From contig PTFA01000415.1 in the NCBI GenBank assembly GCA_003342895.1, forward strand, positions 1 through 64,000: DNA of 64,000 nt, given 5' to 3'. The notes below the pieces were generated by a model, which was not told the DNA's origin, did not search any database, and was given only the letters and a program-made list of their open reading frames with translations. Positions 49,556 through 61,575 of this stretch are shown one piece after another. A program made the position numbers and the translations under genes. This stretch comes from Casuarius casuarius. Taxonomy: Eukaryota > Chordata > Aves > Casuariiformes > Casuariidae. How positions within the stretch are numbered: position 1 is the first letter of the stretch; each line of letters starts with the position of its first letter.

Positions 49556-49665
49556 AATCATAGAATCACAGGATCACTGAGGTTGGAAGGGACCTCTGGA
49601 GATATCTAGTCTAATCTCCTGCTCAGAGCAAGCTCAACACTGAATTCAGATCAGTTGACTCTGGG
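49556..49665 (-). mobile_element. CR1 LINE, short 3' fragment
   Basis: AATCATAGAATCACAGGATCACTGAGGTTGGAAGGGACCTCTGGAGATATCTAGTCTAATCTCC followed by GCTCAGAGCA is the reversed CR1 3' end. About 110 bases survive. It is better conserved than the copy at 871-1244. Confidence 0.93.
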
Positions 49666-52600
49666 CATAGCTTCCTTGAAATCGCTGGGGCCATGCTGGT
49701 TTATACACCAGGCTTTCACGAGGCAAAAAGCCCATGGCACAGCTATTCTGATTTTGCTATTCACTTCCTTCCCCAGCTTTCTCACTTCACTACAAACCTT
49801 GGCAGTGTTGCCAGTGTTTTTGCTTTGGTCCCCTTTTCTTCATGTCATTCATAAGCAAGTGACGTATCTAGAATGCCTTCCTGAACTTTTAGTGCTTTGT
49901 CATCAGGTGGTAAAATCAAGCATTCTGACAAAAATATGCTCTGTATTGTAGCTTTCAGACATCGGAGACTGCCATTGTTATCCACTATTAGTCCTGTTAC
50001 TCAAAACTGCTGCATTTCAGTTTTAAATGATATTTAATTCTTTATGCATTCTGTTCAGACGTTGTTCAAAGGCTTGTCTCTCCAGGATCCTTTCCCATTT
50101 TTACCAGCCTGTGCAATCTCCTCTTAACCAACTCTTAACCTCTATTTTTTCCCCTATGTTTTTCTAAGTATCTTTAATAAACTTAAATTTTTCAGTAAGG
50201 AGCTATCCTTAGCTGAATGAGTTGTCACATTGTCATGCTGATAAATATGGGGTAGTTTCTGTTCTGGCTGTTTTCTTGTTCATGCCAAACACAGGATTTG
50301 TGTCCCAGGAACATAAAACTATATTTGAAGCAATAGATAAACAGAGGAAAATTCACAAAGATTTATCCTTCTGAAAGCCAGGCTAGGGAAAATAGAAGAT
50401 AACAATTCTTTGTTTTATGAAAGACGATTTTTGATCTTGAGCCACGTGCATTAGGATTAATGTAGAATTAAGATTATATGAAATTAGCATTTAATTTCCT
50501 CAAAGATACGAGCCTCTGAATCCCTAATGTGAACACAGAAGAATTTTAGAAAATTGTATTATAGGCCAGTCAATTGAAAATAGGCAAATGTATGTATATA
50601 TACTCACTTAACTGAATTTGAGAAGATGGTGAAAAGTCACAAGATGTGGAATATTTAGAGAGCTACATCAAGAGAGAGAATTTTACATCTGCTGAAGGAC
50701 ATTAAGCTCTGTATATCTATATTCTAATGAACTGTAGTTGACTGCCCTACCCTGCATAGCTCAGAAGAGAAAGCATCCTGGCATGAAGAGTGCCCTAGTG
50801 ACAGGGAGATTCCCTGAACTGGCACTGACAGAGCAATTAACATTTAAAATAAACAAATTTAATTTGTGACACCCAATTCATTCAAAAGCTGTCAGTCTAG
50901 GGGAGTGAAAAAGCAAAAGAATATATAGTTAAACAATGTAAAAGATTGTCCATAATGCACTTAGACAATATAATTCAAATTAAAAGACTTTTTTTCCACC
51001 AGTATATGACTTATTTAGGACTTAATAAAGCTATCAATATCCTTTTATTTCACCAGTGGCTACTCTGATTGTATAGGTAGCGCCACTGTATCTCTTGATT
51101 AGACACTGTTTCAATTAGCCTGTGAAAAATCATATTTTGGGGGTTCTGAAAAGACAGCAAGTATAAAAATACATTTAAAAGAGTCAAATCCTGCTTATTT
51201 TAATCACTAGAGGTATCTGACATATCTGAGGATGAGTGAAAAAAAATTCTGAAAAAAATGCTTTGCTGCTTTTTTTAATAACAAATAGTTTCTGTTAGTT
51301 TTCACCTAAGAAAGTGCTAAACACAGCAACACATATGAAAGTTAAGTAACATAATCTCTATCTAGTTATTAGGATAAGTTGTAGGATTAAAGTTGCTAAA
51401 GAGTTGGAAGTATTTACAAACTTGTGTGGTCTTAAAACAATATTGTTATCAATACTTTCTTTCAGAGTGATTGCAGGAAAAATAGTATAAAAAGCAGCAG
51501 ACAATACAAATACAGCCCTCATCTGAAGAAAAAAAAAAAACAGGTTTTAACTTTATTTATAGTGGTATTATTTAATAAAATTTCATTGTTGGATTGCACA
51601 TTTGTGTTGGAAATCTGAGCATAGAAGACAACTGCAATTAATGAGTTAGAAATTTGTTGATGGCTTTACTGTAGCTATGGTCAAATGGCCTATCCCAGTA
51701 CTCTTGCAGTGCTGCGCAGTAGTAGAGAGCAGTGAAAACTTGTATTCATACTCTTGTATGGGTAACTCAGTTTCACATCTTTTAACGTTAAACCTCATTA
51801 AGTATCAAGTGGAGACTGAGGCCTGACCTTTCTTTTAATGGGTTGATCCAAATTCAGATGTATTGATTTCAATGGATGTGAATGAGTTGTACTTTGTTGC
51901 TCAGTGAGAAAGTCTGCACTGCGCCAGAACGTACAGCATAGATGTATAAGACAGCTCTACTACCTTAAGGGGATAAAGTGTCCTCTGTGGTTTCTTTGTG
52001 CCAAGACAAGACTGCTTTTGGTAACTAAGCTTTCTCTGCGCTTCTCTGTATCTGCAGTGTAGATGAACTCAGCGCCAAGTAAGGAATTTTTACCAATATA
52101 ATTATGGTCACTACAGAGATTTCATAGCATTTATAGTAGGCAGTAATTGGTAGCATATTTGTTCTTGAAAAAGAAATCTCATCAGGCTTTTGCTGCCCAC
52201 AAATTTATTTAAGTTTGGTTCGTATTTTCTTGCCTTTCTTGTCTATAGCAGGTCTAGGTAGAGAAGTATCCTGCTCATGCACATTTGCTTAAGCAATGCA
52301 AAGAATATACAGTAGTATAGGATAAGAAGTAAAGAATAATTTACACAGCTGAAACTTTAAGGGGAAGTTGGAGATAGCATATAATTACCGGGTAGGAATT
52401 AAAATAAAGATAAAATTGATGACTTCTAAAACAGCCTTCTTCCAGTGGTCACTTGTTTGAATTAAAATAATGTATTTAAGCTTAGTAAAGAAAGTTTCTA
52501 TACAGTTTATGTCCATATATAACAATTCCTAACCTCCTAACCATAAATTTGAATTTTACTTTGTATGCCTCTAAATGCAAATGAGTTCAACATAATGCCA

Positions 52601-55600
52601 TTGTCATTAATTTAAAATATATTTCTCTGGACTGTTTTTTTTGACATATTTACATTGTATCAGACTGATTATGAAATTTTTCTCAGATCAAAAAAGTATG
52701 TCTTCGTGTCCAGAAAAAAGGTTGAATCTGTTGATTATAAAATGAAAATGCAGGAGAAAGTTCAGATGTAGTAAGAATGTTTCAATTGCATCTAGTAGCG
52801 TATTCAAATTCTCCCTTGATTGCAAAGTGCTGGCACAGTGAACAATTTTGAGATAAGTGCATTTAAACCGAATGAAATTCTAGAATGCAGCGAAGTTACT
52901 GTTGTCATTCAGATGCTTTGCATACATGACAGCATAACTGTTCTCTGCTAACGATATATGGGCTGATTTTGGTAAATTTCTTAAGTTTCTGAATGCTCTC
53001 TTATTCTTTATGGGATGTCCTTGTAAGCAATTACAGGATTCCAAGATAATTTCATAGTCTAGTAAATACTTGTAACCATGGCAAAGATAAAAATATGATT
53101 CACAATTTGGTTATTGGTGAGTTCTTTTTAGAGATAAAAAATTCACTTATCCATAGTTGTTATCCCCAGTATCCCTTTTTCTTGATGAGCATGATTCAGA
53201 AAGGCTTGCTTCCTGCATTTGCAAGTAAGCATAAAGATTAGATCTTAATGCAGAAGAACTTTGAATAATTGAAATCATATTGACCTCAAAAGGAATGTGT
53301 CCATTTTTAATCTCTGCATGTGATGTGCAGTATTAAATACTATCATTAAGGGAAAGAATATAGACTTAAAGGCATCTATTAATGTCATGTTTCTTAATCT
53401 TTGTCATTTTGTGTCTTTTAAAATTTTTGATGTTATATGTAATGGAATGACATGGATTTGTCTAGAATACTACCCTGTAGCACATATTTTCTGCAGTCAG
53501 CTATGAATGCAGCTTTCTTCTGAAATACTCTAAATTTGCTCCATCAGGGTGTATACTTCATCTAAGCAGAGGTGAACAAATCTTATAGTGCAATTGTAAA
53601 GCAGTACATATTTGTATTCTACCTAGTTAAATTGAGTGCCAACCAGAGATATATTCAACGATAGTAGTGTATATTTTGAAATATCTGACAGTTATGATTA
53701 CAGAGTCACTATTAAGACTCTGTGAAAATACAGTTTCATCCTACATCTTTGAGAGATATCTAATAATTTGGAAGAATTCCTATTGTTTTAAGAAATAAAT
53801 GCCTTACAAAAGTCATCTATAATAAAATACATGATTCAGAGTTCTTTAATTTCAAGATGAAACAAAACAATAACAGTTAAAGTAGATTCCATATTCAGAT
53901 GACTACATTAAAATACTTGATAATGCAATTTCAGAGTATTATCATCATGCGTGAGGTAACATTTTTGACTCAGATCTCACTTGTGTGTGGATGAATTTAA
54001 AAAAGTATGTTTTTCTTGGTTGTATATCTGTATGTTAGTATCAGCGGAGATTATTTTTAAAACCTTACCAATCAATGTCTCTTACTTTATGAAACACAGT
54101 CTTTTTTGTAAAATATTTCTGGGATGGCTACTGATAAACATAATCAAAATTTGATCTCCTTTCCTCCAAATAACTAATACTCTTTTGATTTCTCTTCACA
54201 ATATTCTAGTGGGATGAGGTAGGTTGGACTGTTTATTGTACAAAAAAGGAGAATAAAACAGAAAGGTTCCTTTTTCTTTTTCCATTGAAATTAATGAGGG
54301 AAATCACTGGAAACCCAGAATTTTTCATTCCTAAACATGTTTTCTAAGTATTTCAACTCCCTTGTTCTTGAATCTATCAAGACACAAGGATGACTGAAAA
54401 GTGACCTTGTGGTATTTTCTAGTCACCCAGAAATACTGCAAAAACATAATGTACAGACTGTTATGTCCAACTGTGTAAAAACTTGATTATTAAATTAAAT
54501 ACCTTGTATCAGCAAGCAAATAAATAAAATACAAATAAAACTCATTAGACAAGCTGAGAGGGGAAGACAAAGCAATAGAATACAGCAGAAGCCAAAGCCC
54601 AGTGAAACATGCTCATAAAAAGTGTTTTACGGCTGAAAGGCTTGCATGATAATGGGGACAGCAAAAGAAAGTGTTGGGCAGTAGTACAGTGTGAATCAAT
54701 CATGCTGAAGACAGAGGGAAGGAACTGTGAATCAGGCAATGAAGGCAGGTGGGGCTGCCACCTGCACACCCTTTAGCAGTGTGCACAGCGATACTGGAAC
54801 TCAAATGCAAAGGTAATCAGGTGAAGCACTGGAGCTTATTAGTATGCAAAAGGGCATTTATTAGAAGGTGCATTTAAGGAAAGTCTGTGAAAAATTATGT
54901 GGGTGAGCAAAAATCAAGATGGGACTGAAAGTGAACAAGAAATACAGCAATGGATTATTTCATTCCTAAACTTTTTACTTGGGAGTGCATCGAAATTCTA
55001 AAACGATGAAGGGGAAAGGGCTGCTGGAATATAAGGCTAATGACTGCCAATTAAAGAAAGGCTAACTGAAATTTGGGAGTATGCCAGATATGGTTTGGTG
55101 CTGAGTTCAGGGTGGTTTTCTTTTTTTTCCTCCATTTGCTAAGTATTTTATTTTAAATGCTGCTTATAATTGAGTTTATTGACACTCACATAGTGTCACA
55201 TAGAGGTAGTTTTGTTAGGTTGGTAAAAGAAGCTTTGGTTGGCCTAACCTAAGTAGCCCTGCTGGGCAGAACTATTCTGGCTTCTAGTTCACCTGTTTGA
55301 CATCACTTCATGTGTTTCTCTGAAGCTGGGAGTATAGCCATACCCAGAAAACGCTTTGCTATTCGAGGAGTTTTTCAAGAATACTTACTCAGAAATACAC
55401 TGATGAGAATAACTCTTTAAGAGAGTGACACCTTACAAAATGGCCTGAGAATCACAAGGTACAGCATACATGAAGCAAAGTTTGTGGAAAGCTCTTGAAC
55501 GAGCTCAGCATGTTCCATCTTGTTTTGACATCCACAGTAGGTTCATATTTGTAATAGATAGTTGAGGCAGTGACTGTAGCCTTTTGACATCTTACGGAGA

Positions 55601-57977
55601 CATTGGATAAAATACTGGATGTATTAAAATCATTGGCAACTGTCCATGTTCCCAGATTTAATCATAAGGGTCATTTGAGTTACTAATTCCAGCACACTAA
55701 TGCTGTGACTGAATCAAGGTGTGTCTGATTGTGGGTGTTGCCCTGCGAGCAGATAACCAAATCTGAGACAGAATGAAACAAGGCCAAAGCTTTAATCAAC
55801 CTGTGCAAAGGGAAGCAAGTTCCTGCTTTGTTTCTGGCAACAAGAAGGAAGACTAGGACAGATGTTTTCCAAGAAACTCACCAATTCTAAGCCTGCCCAG
55901 ATAAACACAAAAGTTTAAGCAGTAATGGCTTTTGCAATGTGGAGACTGGTAATATGTATAGATTAGAATACAATTTCTTTCTTTATTTGCTTCGGATTCT
56001 CAAATAGTTACGATGTGATAGGAAATGTTCAGGCTTTCCCGTCTCATGTATTTTCACAAATGAGAAACCCAAATGTGATTCTCGCATCACTATAAATCAG
56101 AGGCTGTTCCATTGAAGCATATGAAAACCAGTATATTCAAATGGGAATTTATTTTGAATAAAAGAAAAAAAACATTACAAAAGAGCCTATTCACTTGCAG
56201 GTGATGTTGAACAGTGGGTTATTTTAATTACATTTCTTCTTTGTGGGCAGAAAACCACAAGGGAAATTTTTCTACCCACTCCTTGAGGTTGTTCCTGAGC
56301 TTCAGCAACCGATCAATTTTTAATAAACTTCTACTGAAGAATTCTGCATTTAACAAATATATAGTGACTTGGAAATATTAACTGTAGTGCTATTGTTTTA
56401 GCTAAACACATTAGGGAAGGAGCAATTTTTTCTTTGATCAACTTTCCACCCCGATAAATACATTAGGAATAGTTCTGTGTAGAATTTTGTGATGTTTACT
56501 ATTTTGGAGTCATATTTTTGCTTTGTTGGTTTTTTTTTGGAATATCACATTTTTCTTTGGGTGTCAATTTATTCACACCTAAAGATATCAAGCGAGTTTC
56601 AGCCCAGGTCATTCAGTTCTATATTGAAACAGGGCAGACACAGGGGCTATGACTATATATTTTTTTGCTGTTAGAATCATGTCTGTGTTTTAAGCAGGTA
56701 TGTGCTTGTTCTCTCCTTCCCTAAATAGGAAAAAGGCCATGTCATTACAATTCCAAATGTAAACTCATACATTCTGTTTCAATTAGTTGTCCAATAATTA
56801 ATTTTTCATTGTACATGACCACATTTATTTTACAGTAACTAACAAATGGAAATTAGGTCAGAAAATAAAGTATTTCAATAATTTTTTTTGTGATTTAGGG
56901 ACATATTTTAACTTCTAAACAAAGCTGTTGGTTTTAATCAGTGAAGGTCAGCTATTCCTGAGTGAATTAAGCAAGTTTCATCTATGAATTCTTCAGAAAA
57001 GAAAGTACACAAGCAAAATCCAATGTTTGCTTGCAGTGTTATGTCTAACTTCATCTGCTGCCAATACCTTGCATTAACTGTGTACAAGCATTGACTTTCT
57101 CACTTCTGACCTTAGGTCATCTTTATCGATTTCCTTTTGACTTGAGTGCTTAGTTAACTGTCACTCACTGCTGTAGAGAGAAGTGTTTTTTAAAAGCTTC
57201 TTTTAATCTTCAAAATAGTTAAGTTGTAAATAAATTGTAAATAATTTCACATCTACAGGTTAAAATAAAATACACTACAAAATCTTCAAGAGGGGTTAAT
57301 GCTGTCAAACACTGTCTCATCTAAGCCTTGTTGCATTGATAGGGCTAAGGCTTGCCATTTGACAAACAAAGCTTTCAAGCAGCTTCTCATATCCCATCCC
57401 CTTCAGCATCAAGAACAGCTGAATGAAAGTCATTTGCTATGACATCTGAACATGCAGCTTAGGAAAAAAAAATCCAAAATTTGTTAAATAAATTTGGCTT
57501 AGGCAATGGTTTACGCATTTTTGCTACTGGTGTTAGTGACGGCCTGAGCTTCAGAAGAATGAAGAATCAGGATCAGAGAATTACAATTAGTATGAATCCA
57601 GTTTTTATTGTGTAAATATTTAATCATAGCTTCAACATATGTTTGAATTTTCTTTGGCCCTGTCTTTCAATGAAACAAAGTGCTTGCAAACTGTTAGAAA
57701 TGTCTTTTATTTTTATTATTAGATGAAAACTTGCTGAGAACTTTCTTCCGAATATAATCCTATATCTGTAAGGATGGGGATAGAAATCCTTATGTAAAGC
57801 AGTGGAAAAATGCAGGCTCATCTGACAGGAACTGATGATCCAATGAGTATAAAAGATCTTACTTCAGTGTTTCCTTCTTAAATTTCACTGTGGTTTGCTT
57901 TTTTTAACTGATATAGTGTTCCTGATTGTAAATAAATGTCTGATTTCTGGTATATACGTGCTAGGTTAGTACTGATT
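49666..57977. other. Long AT-rich non-coding stretch
   Basis: No transposon recognised. A TATATA-containing patch lies near 50592-50602 and an A13 run near 51528-51540. At 54071-54137 a minus-strand block (YFTKKTVFHKVRDID) lies between fair splice sites. Isolated plus- and minus-strand open frames of 60-75 codons are unsupported. Confidence 0.4.
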
Positions 57978-57998
57978 AAAAAAAAAAAAAAAAAAAAA
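57978..57998 (+). repeat. A21 homopolymer
   Basis: Twenty-one consecutive A. AATAAA occurs about 46 bases upstream (TGTAAATAAATG, near 57930), so a decayed retrocopy tail is possible, but the preceding sequence matches nothing I recognise and no duplication flanks it. Confidence 0.9.
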
Positions 57999-60895
57999 GC
58001 AGTGATATTCATTATTACATATGAATTAGTTCCCAGTGGAACTCATTTCCTGGACAGTATATAGGTTATTAAATGCATTTAGATACTGCTTTCTACTGCA
58101 TGTTACTATCAGGCTGGAGAGAGAAATTAGAAGCATCATGTAATAACAGTGACTTATTGGTATAGTATGTGTCAACTTTTAGAGTTCCATATAGTTCAAA
58201 GGGTAAACCTCCCCCAGTAACACACTGTTTGATGTAGTGCTGAATTTAAGTGTCCTCCTTTGATCTTTGAGCAGTTTTTGCTAGGAACCAGTTGAGCTGA
58301 ATTCAGAAAGGGAGAGCTCCCAGGAGTTCGGTAATTGGACAGGAATGCAGAATAATTTCTGACTTAAGATATCCTAAAATAAGGGAATAAGAACTAGAGG
58401 ATCTTTATTTTGTAAAACCTAACTAAGAAATAGATTAAAACATGGAAATTTTCTGATATATTCTGCTCTAGGGTACAATATGTATCACTGTATGTTCACA
58501 TGCATATTTTGGTCATTTTTTTATAGCTGGAGGGATTCTGAATTCATTTTTGAAATTCATGTATATTATGGTGGAAGAGAACATGCAGTTTTACACAGCA
58601 TTTTCTTCAGCCTCATTGTCTTCACTTTACAAAAATAAAATAAAATAAAAATTGGTTTTTTTTTCTGTTCAAGCAGCTAGAGTTATCTAAACTGTTTTAT
58701 AAAACTGTCTTTAGGCTGCAGAGACTATCAAATGAAATACAACAAAGAAAAAAAAGTTATAGTGAGGCTCTCTCCAAGATAAAGGATAGTTCAAGCTTAA
58801 TCAGAGGACAAGTATTTCTGGATTTTTATGCTTGCCAGAGGAAAATGCCCTTCCTTTTAAAAAAGAAATAGCTGAATAATTGCTTATGTGGGCTTTTGAA
58901 GCATGGGAGCATCATTCTGGTAGATTACTTGGGATCCAAGAGGATCCCAAGTAGGAGGTTAGGTGGTTGCGAAGAGCCTAGTATGTAACTATTCACTATT
59001 CTAGATGCCAAATATCTTCTAAAGCCTGAGAATAAAGAATTATTCTTGCAAGTTTTCCACTGGGCTCGAATAGAGACCCATTGATATAGGGGAGAGAAGC
59101 CCATAAGAAAAAGAAGTTTGCAGAACAGGGACATTCTTACCATACTTTACTAGTCCCATTATAGTTCTATAGTTTTATCAGGTATGTCTTGGTCTAGGTA
59201 GATTGTATTATGCCGCTGACAGTGTGACATTTTCACCATCCCTGTTTTTGACTCTGGTTCAACAAACACTTAAGCATTTGCTATCAGTTTAGAGTATACG
59301 TGTGTTCTACTGGTGGTGGTGGGTTTACACACATGCTTGCAGTATCAAATAGCTGAATGGAATCAAGTACATACTTAAATATATACTTCTTTGATTGCTA
59401 AATAGGATATGTATAAATAACACAAATCAGTTTATATCACCTTGTTCCATGTTTTCTTCTTTTAATACCTAAGTGTCTGGCTAGTTCTTCATTTTCTGGG
59501 AAAATTATGTAACTACTATCTTTTAAAGGCATATATGTATGTCTTTCAAAGATAGCACATAACTATTATCTTTCAAAGGTATTTGTCAGTATTTTTATTT
59601 TAAAGCAATAAACCTTTAATCTTCATCTCTCGTTTTTCTTAATGAAACCCTTATTATTATATAGAACATTGCTATTTTTATACCCATGGAATTGTAAGCT
59701 GTTCGATGTGTTTTTTAATTTTTAAGGCCCATATTAGTATTTACTAAGCATTTCTGGGTTTTTGTATTACATTTCATTCACATGTATTATAGAGTTACTA
59801 GAATATGTGTTTATGAGACTTCTACTGCAATAGAGCTAGAACTTTTAATCCCTACCGCTGTGGAATTCATAAATAATATTTTAGATATATACCATCCATA
59901 TTAGGTATCTGATTTTGCCAGCTGTGTCAAGTGACTAAAATGGCAAGATAGGAAAACAGGCCCAGGCAAAAATCAAGTGTTGCAATCATGTTTAGGGTGT
60001 GCTTTATAGATTTTTCCCATTAGAAGTATAACTTAACGGAGGGGTTTATTTTTTCTAGTTTTTTATTCACTAGATCAGAGTAAATAACTCTGAGCGGGAT
60101 AAGTGTGCAGGACTCATAAAAAATAAGGGGAGCTCCCCGCTCCCACGTACAGGTTTAATTTTAGTAGCAGTTGCTTATGAAAAGTGTTTTGGTAACTTGG
60201 TTGATTTTATTCATAAAGATGTAATTTAAGATTATAGGGAAAAGCTGATGGGTAGTAGAAGTATATGTGGAAATTTATTTTAGTAAATAATGAATCATCT
60301 AAACATAACATTACAACATACCCTGATTTGTAAGAGGAAAGAAACCAAAAATAGTAATGAAGAAGAAAAGTGTACTCATACACTGTCCTTTTCTATCTAC
60401 TTCAGAAAAACAGCTCTATTTAAACTGTGACCTCCTTTTGCCCTATCTGCGTTGGAGCTCCTTTTCTGCTCCCTTTGAAGTTTATAGAAATATTCTCATT
60501 GGGCTAAAATAATTTTTAGTACTTAAGAGACTATACCCTCTTTAGGGTTTATCTGAATAGATCTCAGCTTAAAATTGTAGAAGAGTCACTTGTGTGAAGT
60601 GAACACATGTAAAATATCATGTGATTATTGATTTAGAGGGCTCTGTAGAGGCCCCTAGTTTTCTCTCAGGGAAAAATGATAAAACTCTAAACTCAATGTA
60701 AACTACGAAAAATGTGTCTTTTTCATAATTTCACAACTGGCATGCAGAAAGTGCAGTGTGATTGTAGCTTTCATTTTGTTGCTCGTATATACTACTCAGG
60801 CAAACGCTCTTTTAAATTTACTTCCTCTTAGAGGGGCTAAACTCTTGTCTTACACATGCACTATGTAAGGGACATTGATACAGGATTATACTGAC
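57999..60895. other. Non-coding stretch with simple repeats
   Basis: (AAAAT)n lies at 58631-58651. A partial duplication (TAACTACTATCTTTTAAAGG at 59511 and TAACTATTATCTTTCAAAGG about 50 bases on) is present. A perfect hairpin is listed separately. No exon-like block is called. Confidence 0.45.
58926..58953. repeat. Perfect 12-bp inverted repeat with 4-base loop
   Basis: TACTTGGGATCC - AAGA - GGATCCCAAGTA forms an uninterrupted stem containing a BamHI-type GGATCC site in each arm. It is too short for a microRNA precursor. Confidence 0.9.
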
Positions 60896-61028
60896 CTTTT
60901 CCTGCTATTGTACACACACAGAAGAAATCTGTAAATTGCCTTGTATCTAAGAGTGCATTTTTCTGATCCAGTGTGTTGGTTCAGATCTGCTGGTTGGTAA
61001 GCTGGAGGAACAGATGCATCATTCCTAC
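60896..61028 (-). CDS. Candidate exon near the 5' end of the unidentified minus-strand gene
   Basis: Minus strand: very strong acceptor (CCAAACTTTTCTTCTTATAG), two bases, 43 open codons (RNDASVPPAYQPADLNQHTG then SEKCTLRYKAIYRFLLCVYN), two bases, and a good donor (GAAAAG|GTCAGT). The composition is natural for a protein and only one frame is open throughout. Exit phase 2 does not connect directly to the next block I found (46026), so further exons would be needed between them. Confidence 0.48.
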
Positions 61029-61547
61029 CTATAAGAAGAAAAGTTTGGAATAGCCTCCTTATCCATTCTGTACTTGGGCTGTAAATTAACACAAATCATC
61101 TCTCACATCTACTAGTTTCATAAAGTCTGCAGAAAGGTTTTTGAAATAGTGGAAAGACTTCCTTTGATTGCAGCAGACTTCCACTGAGGACTACTGAATA
61201 GCTGTCCTCCACTCAGAGATGGAAAAGGAAATGTTTACATGTGAATATGTAAATCTGACAGTATGATTAATATTAAATTCTAAACATAAGAAAGTTTCTT
61301 TTTTCACAAAGCTAATGTTGTTGTAAGAGAGTGATTTGCTTTTAAACAAAAATCAGCTACTGAAATTATAAGCAGAATCTTTTTAGTTGAGTATGATGCA
61401 CAGGAATGTCATGGTAGACTGTTAATAGGATTTAGTTCTACAGTAATGTTGTTGAAGCTAATTTCACCTACTCTTGAACAGTGGTAATCCTTCAGTGTGC
61501 CTGTTTTCCGTATTTTCTTGCACTTGCTTATCATTCTTATCACTTAC

Positions 61548-61575
61548 TTTGGTTCCTTGGTTGTAACACAGGTAT
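61548..61575 (-). CDS. Weak candidate microexon upstream
   Basis: Minus strand: acceptor GAAAATTTCTAAATAG, nine codons (IPVLQPRNQ), one base, and a consensus donor AAA|GTAAGT. Its one-base exit fits the two-base entry of 60896-61028 (Ser at the junction). At 28 bp it is supported only by its splice sites and phase. Confidence 0.25.

Noticed and set aside
58926..58953. Hairpin as a microRNA precursor or bacterial-type terminator
   Set aside because: The 12-bp stem is far too short for a microRNA precursor, and rho-independent terminators do not apply in this genome.
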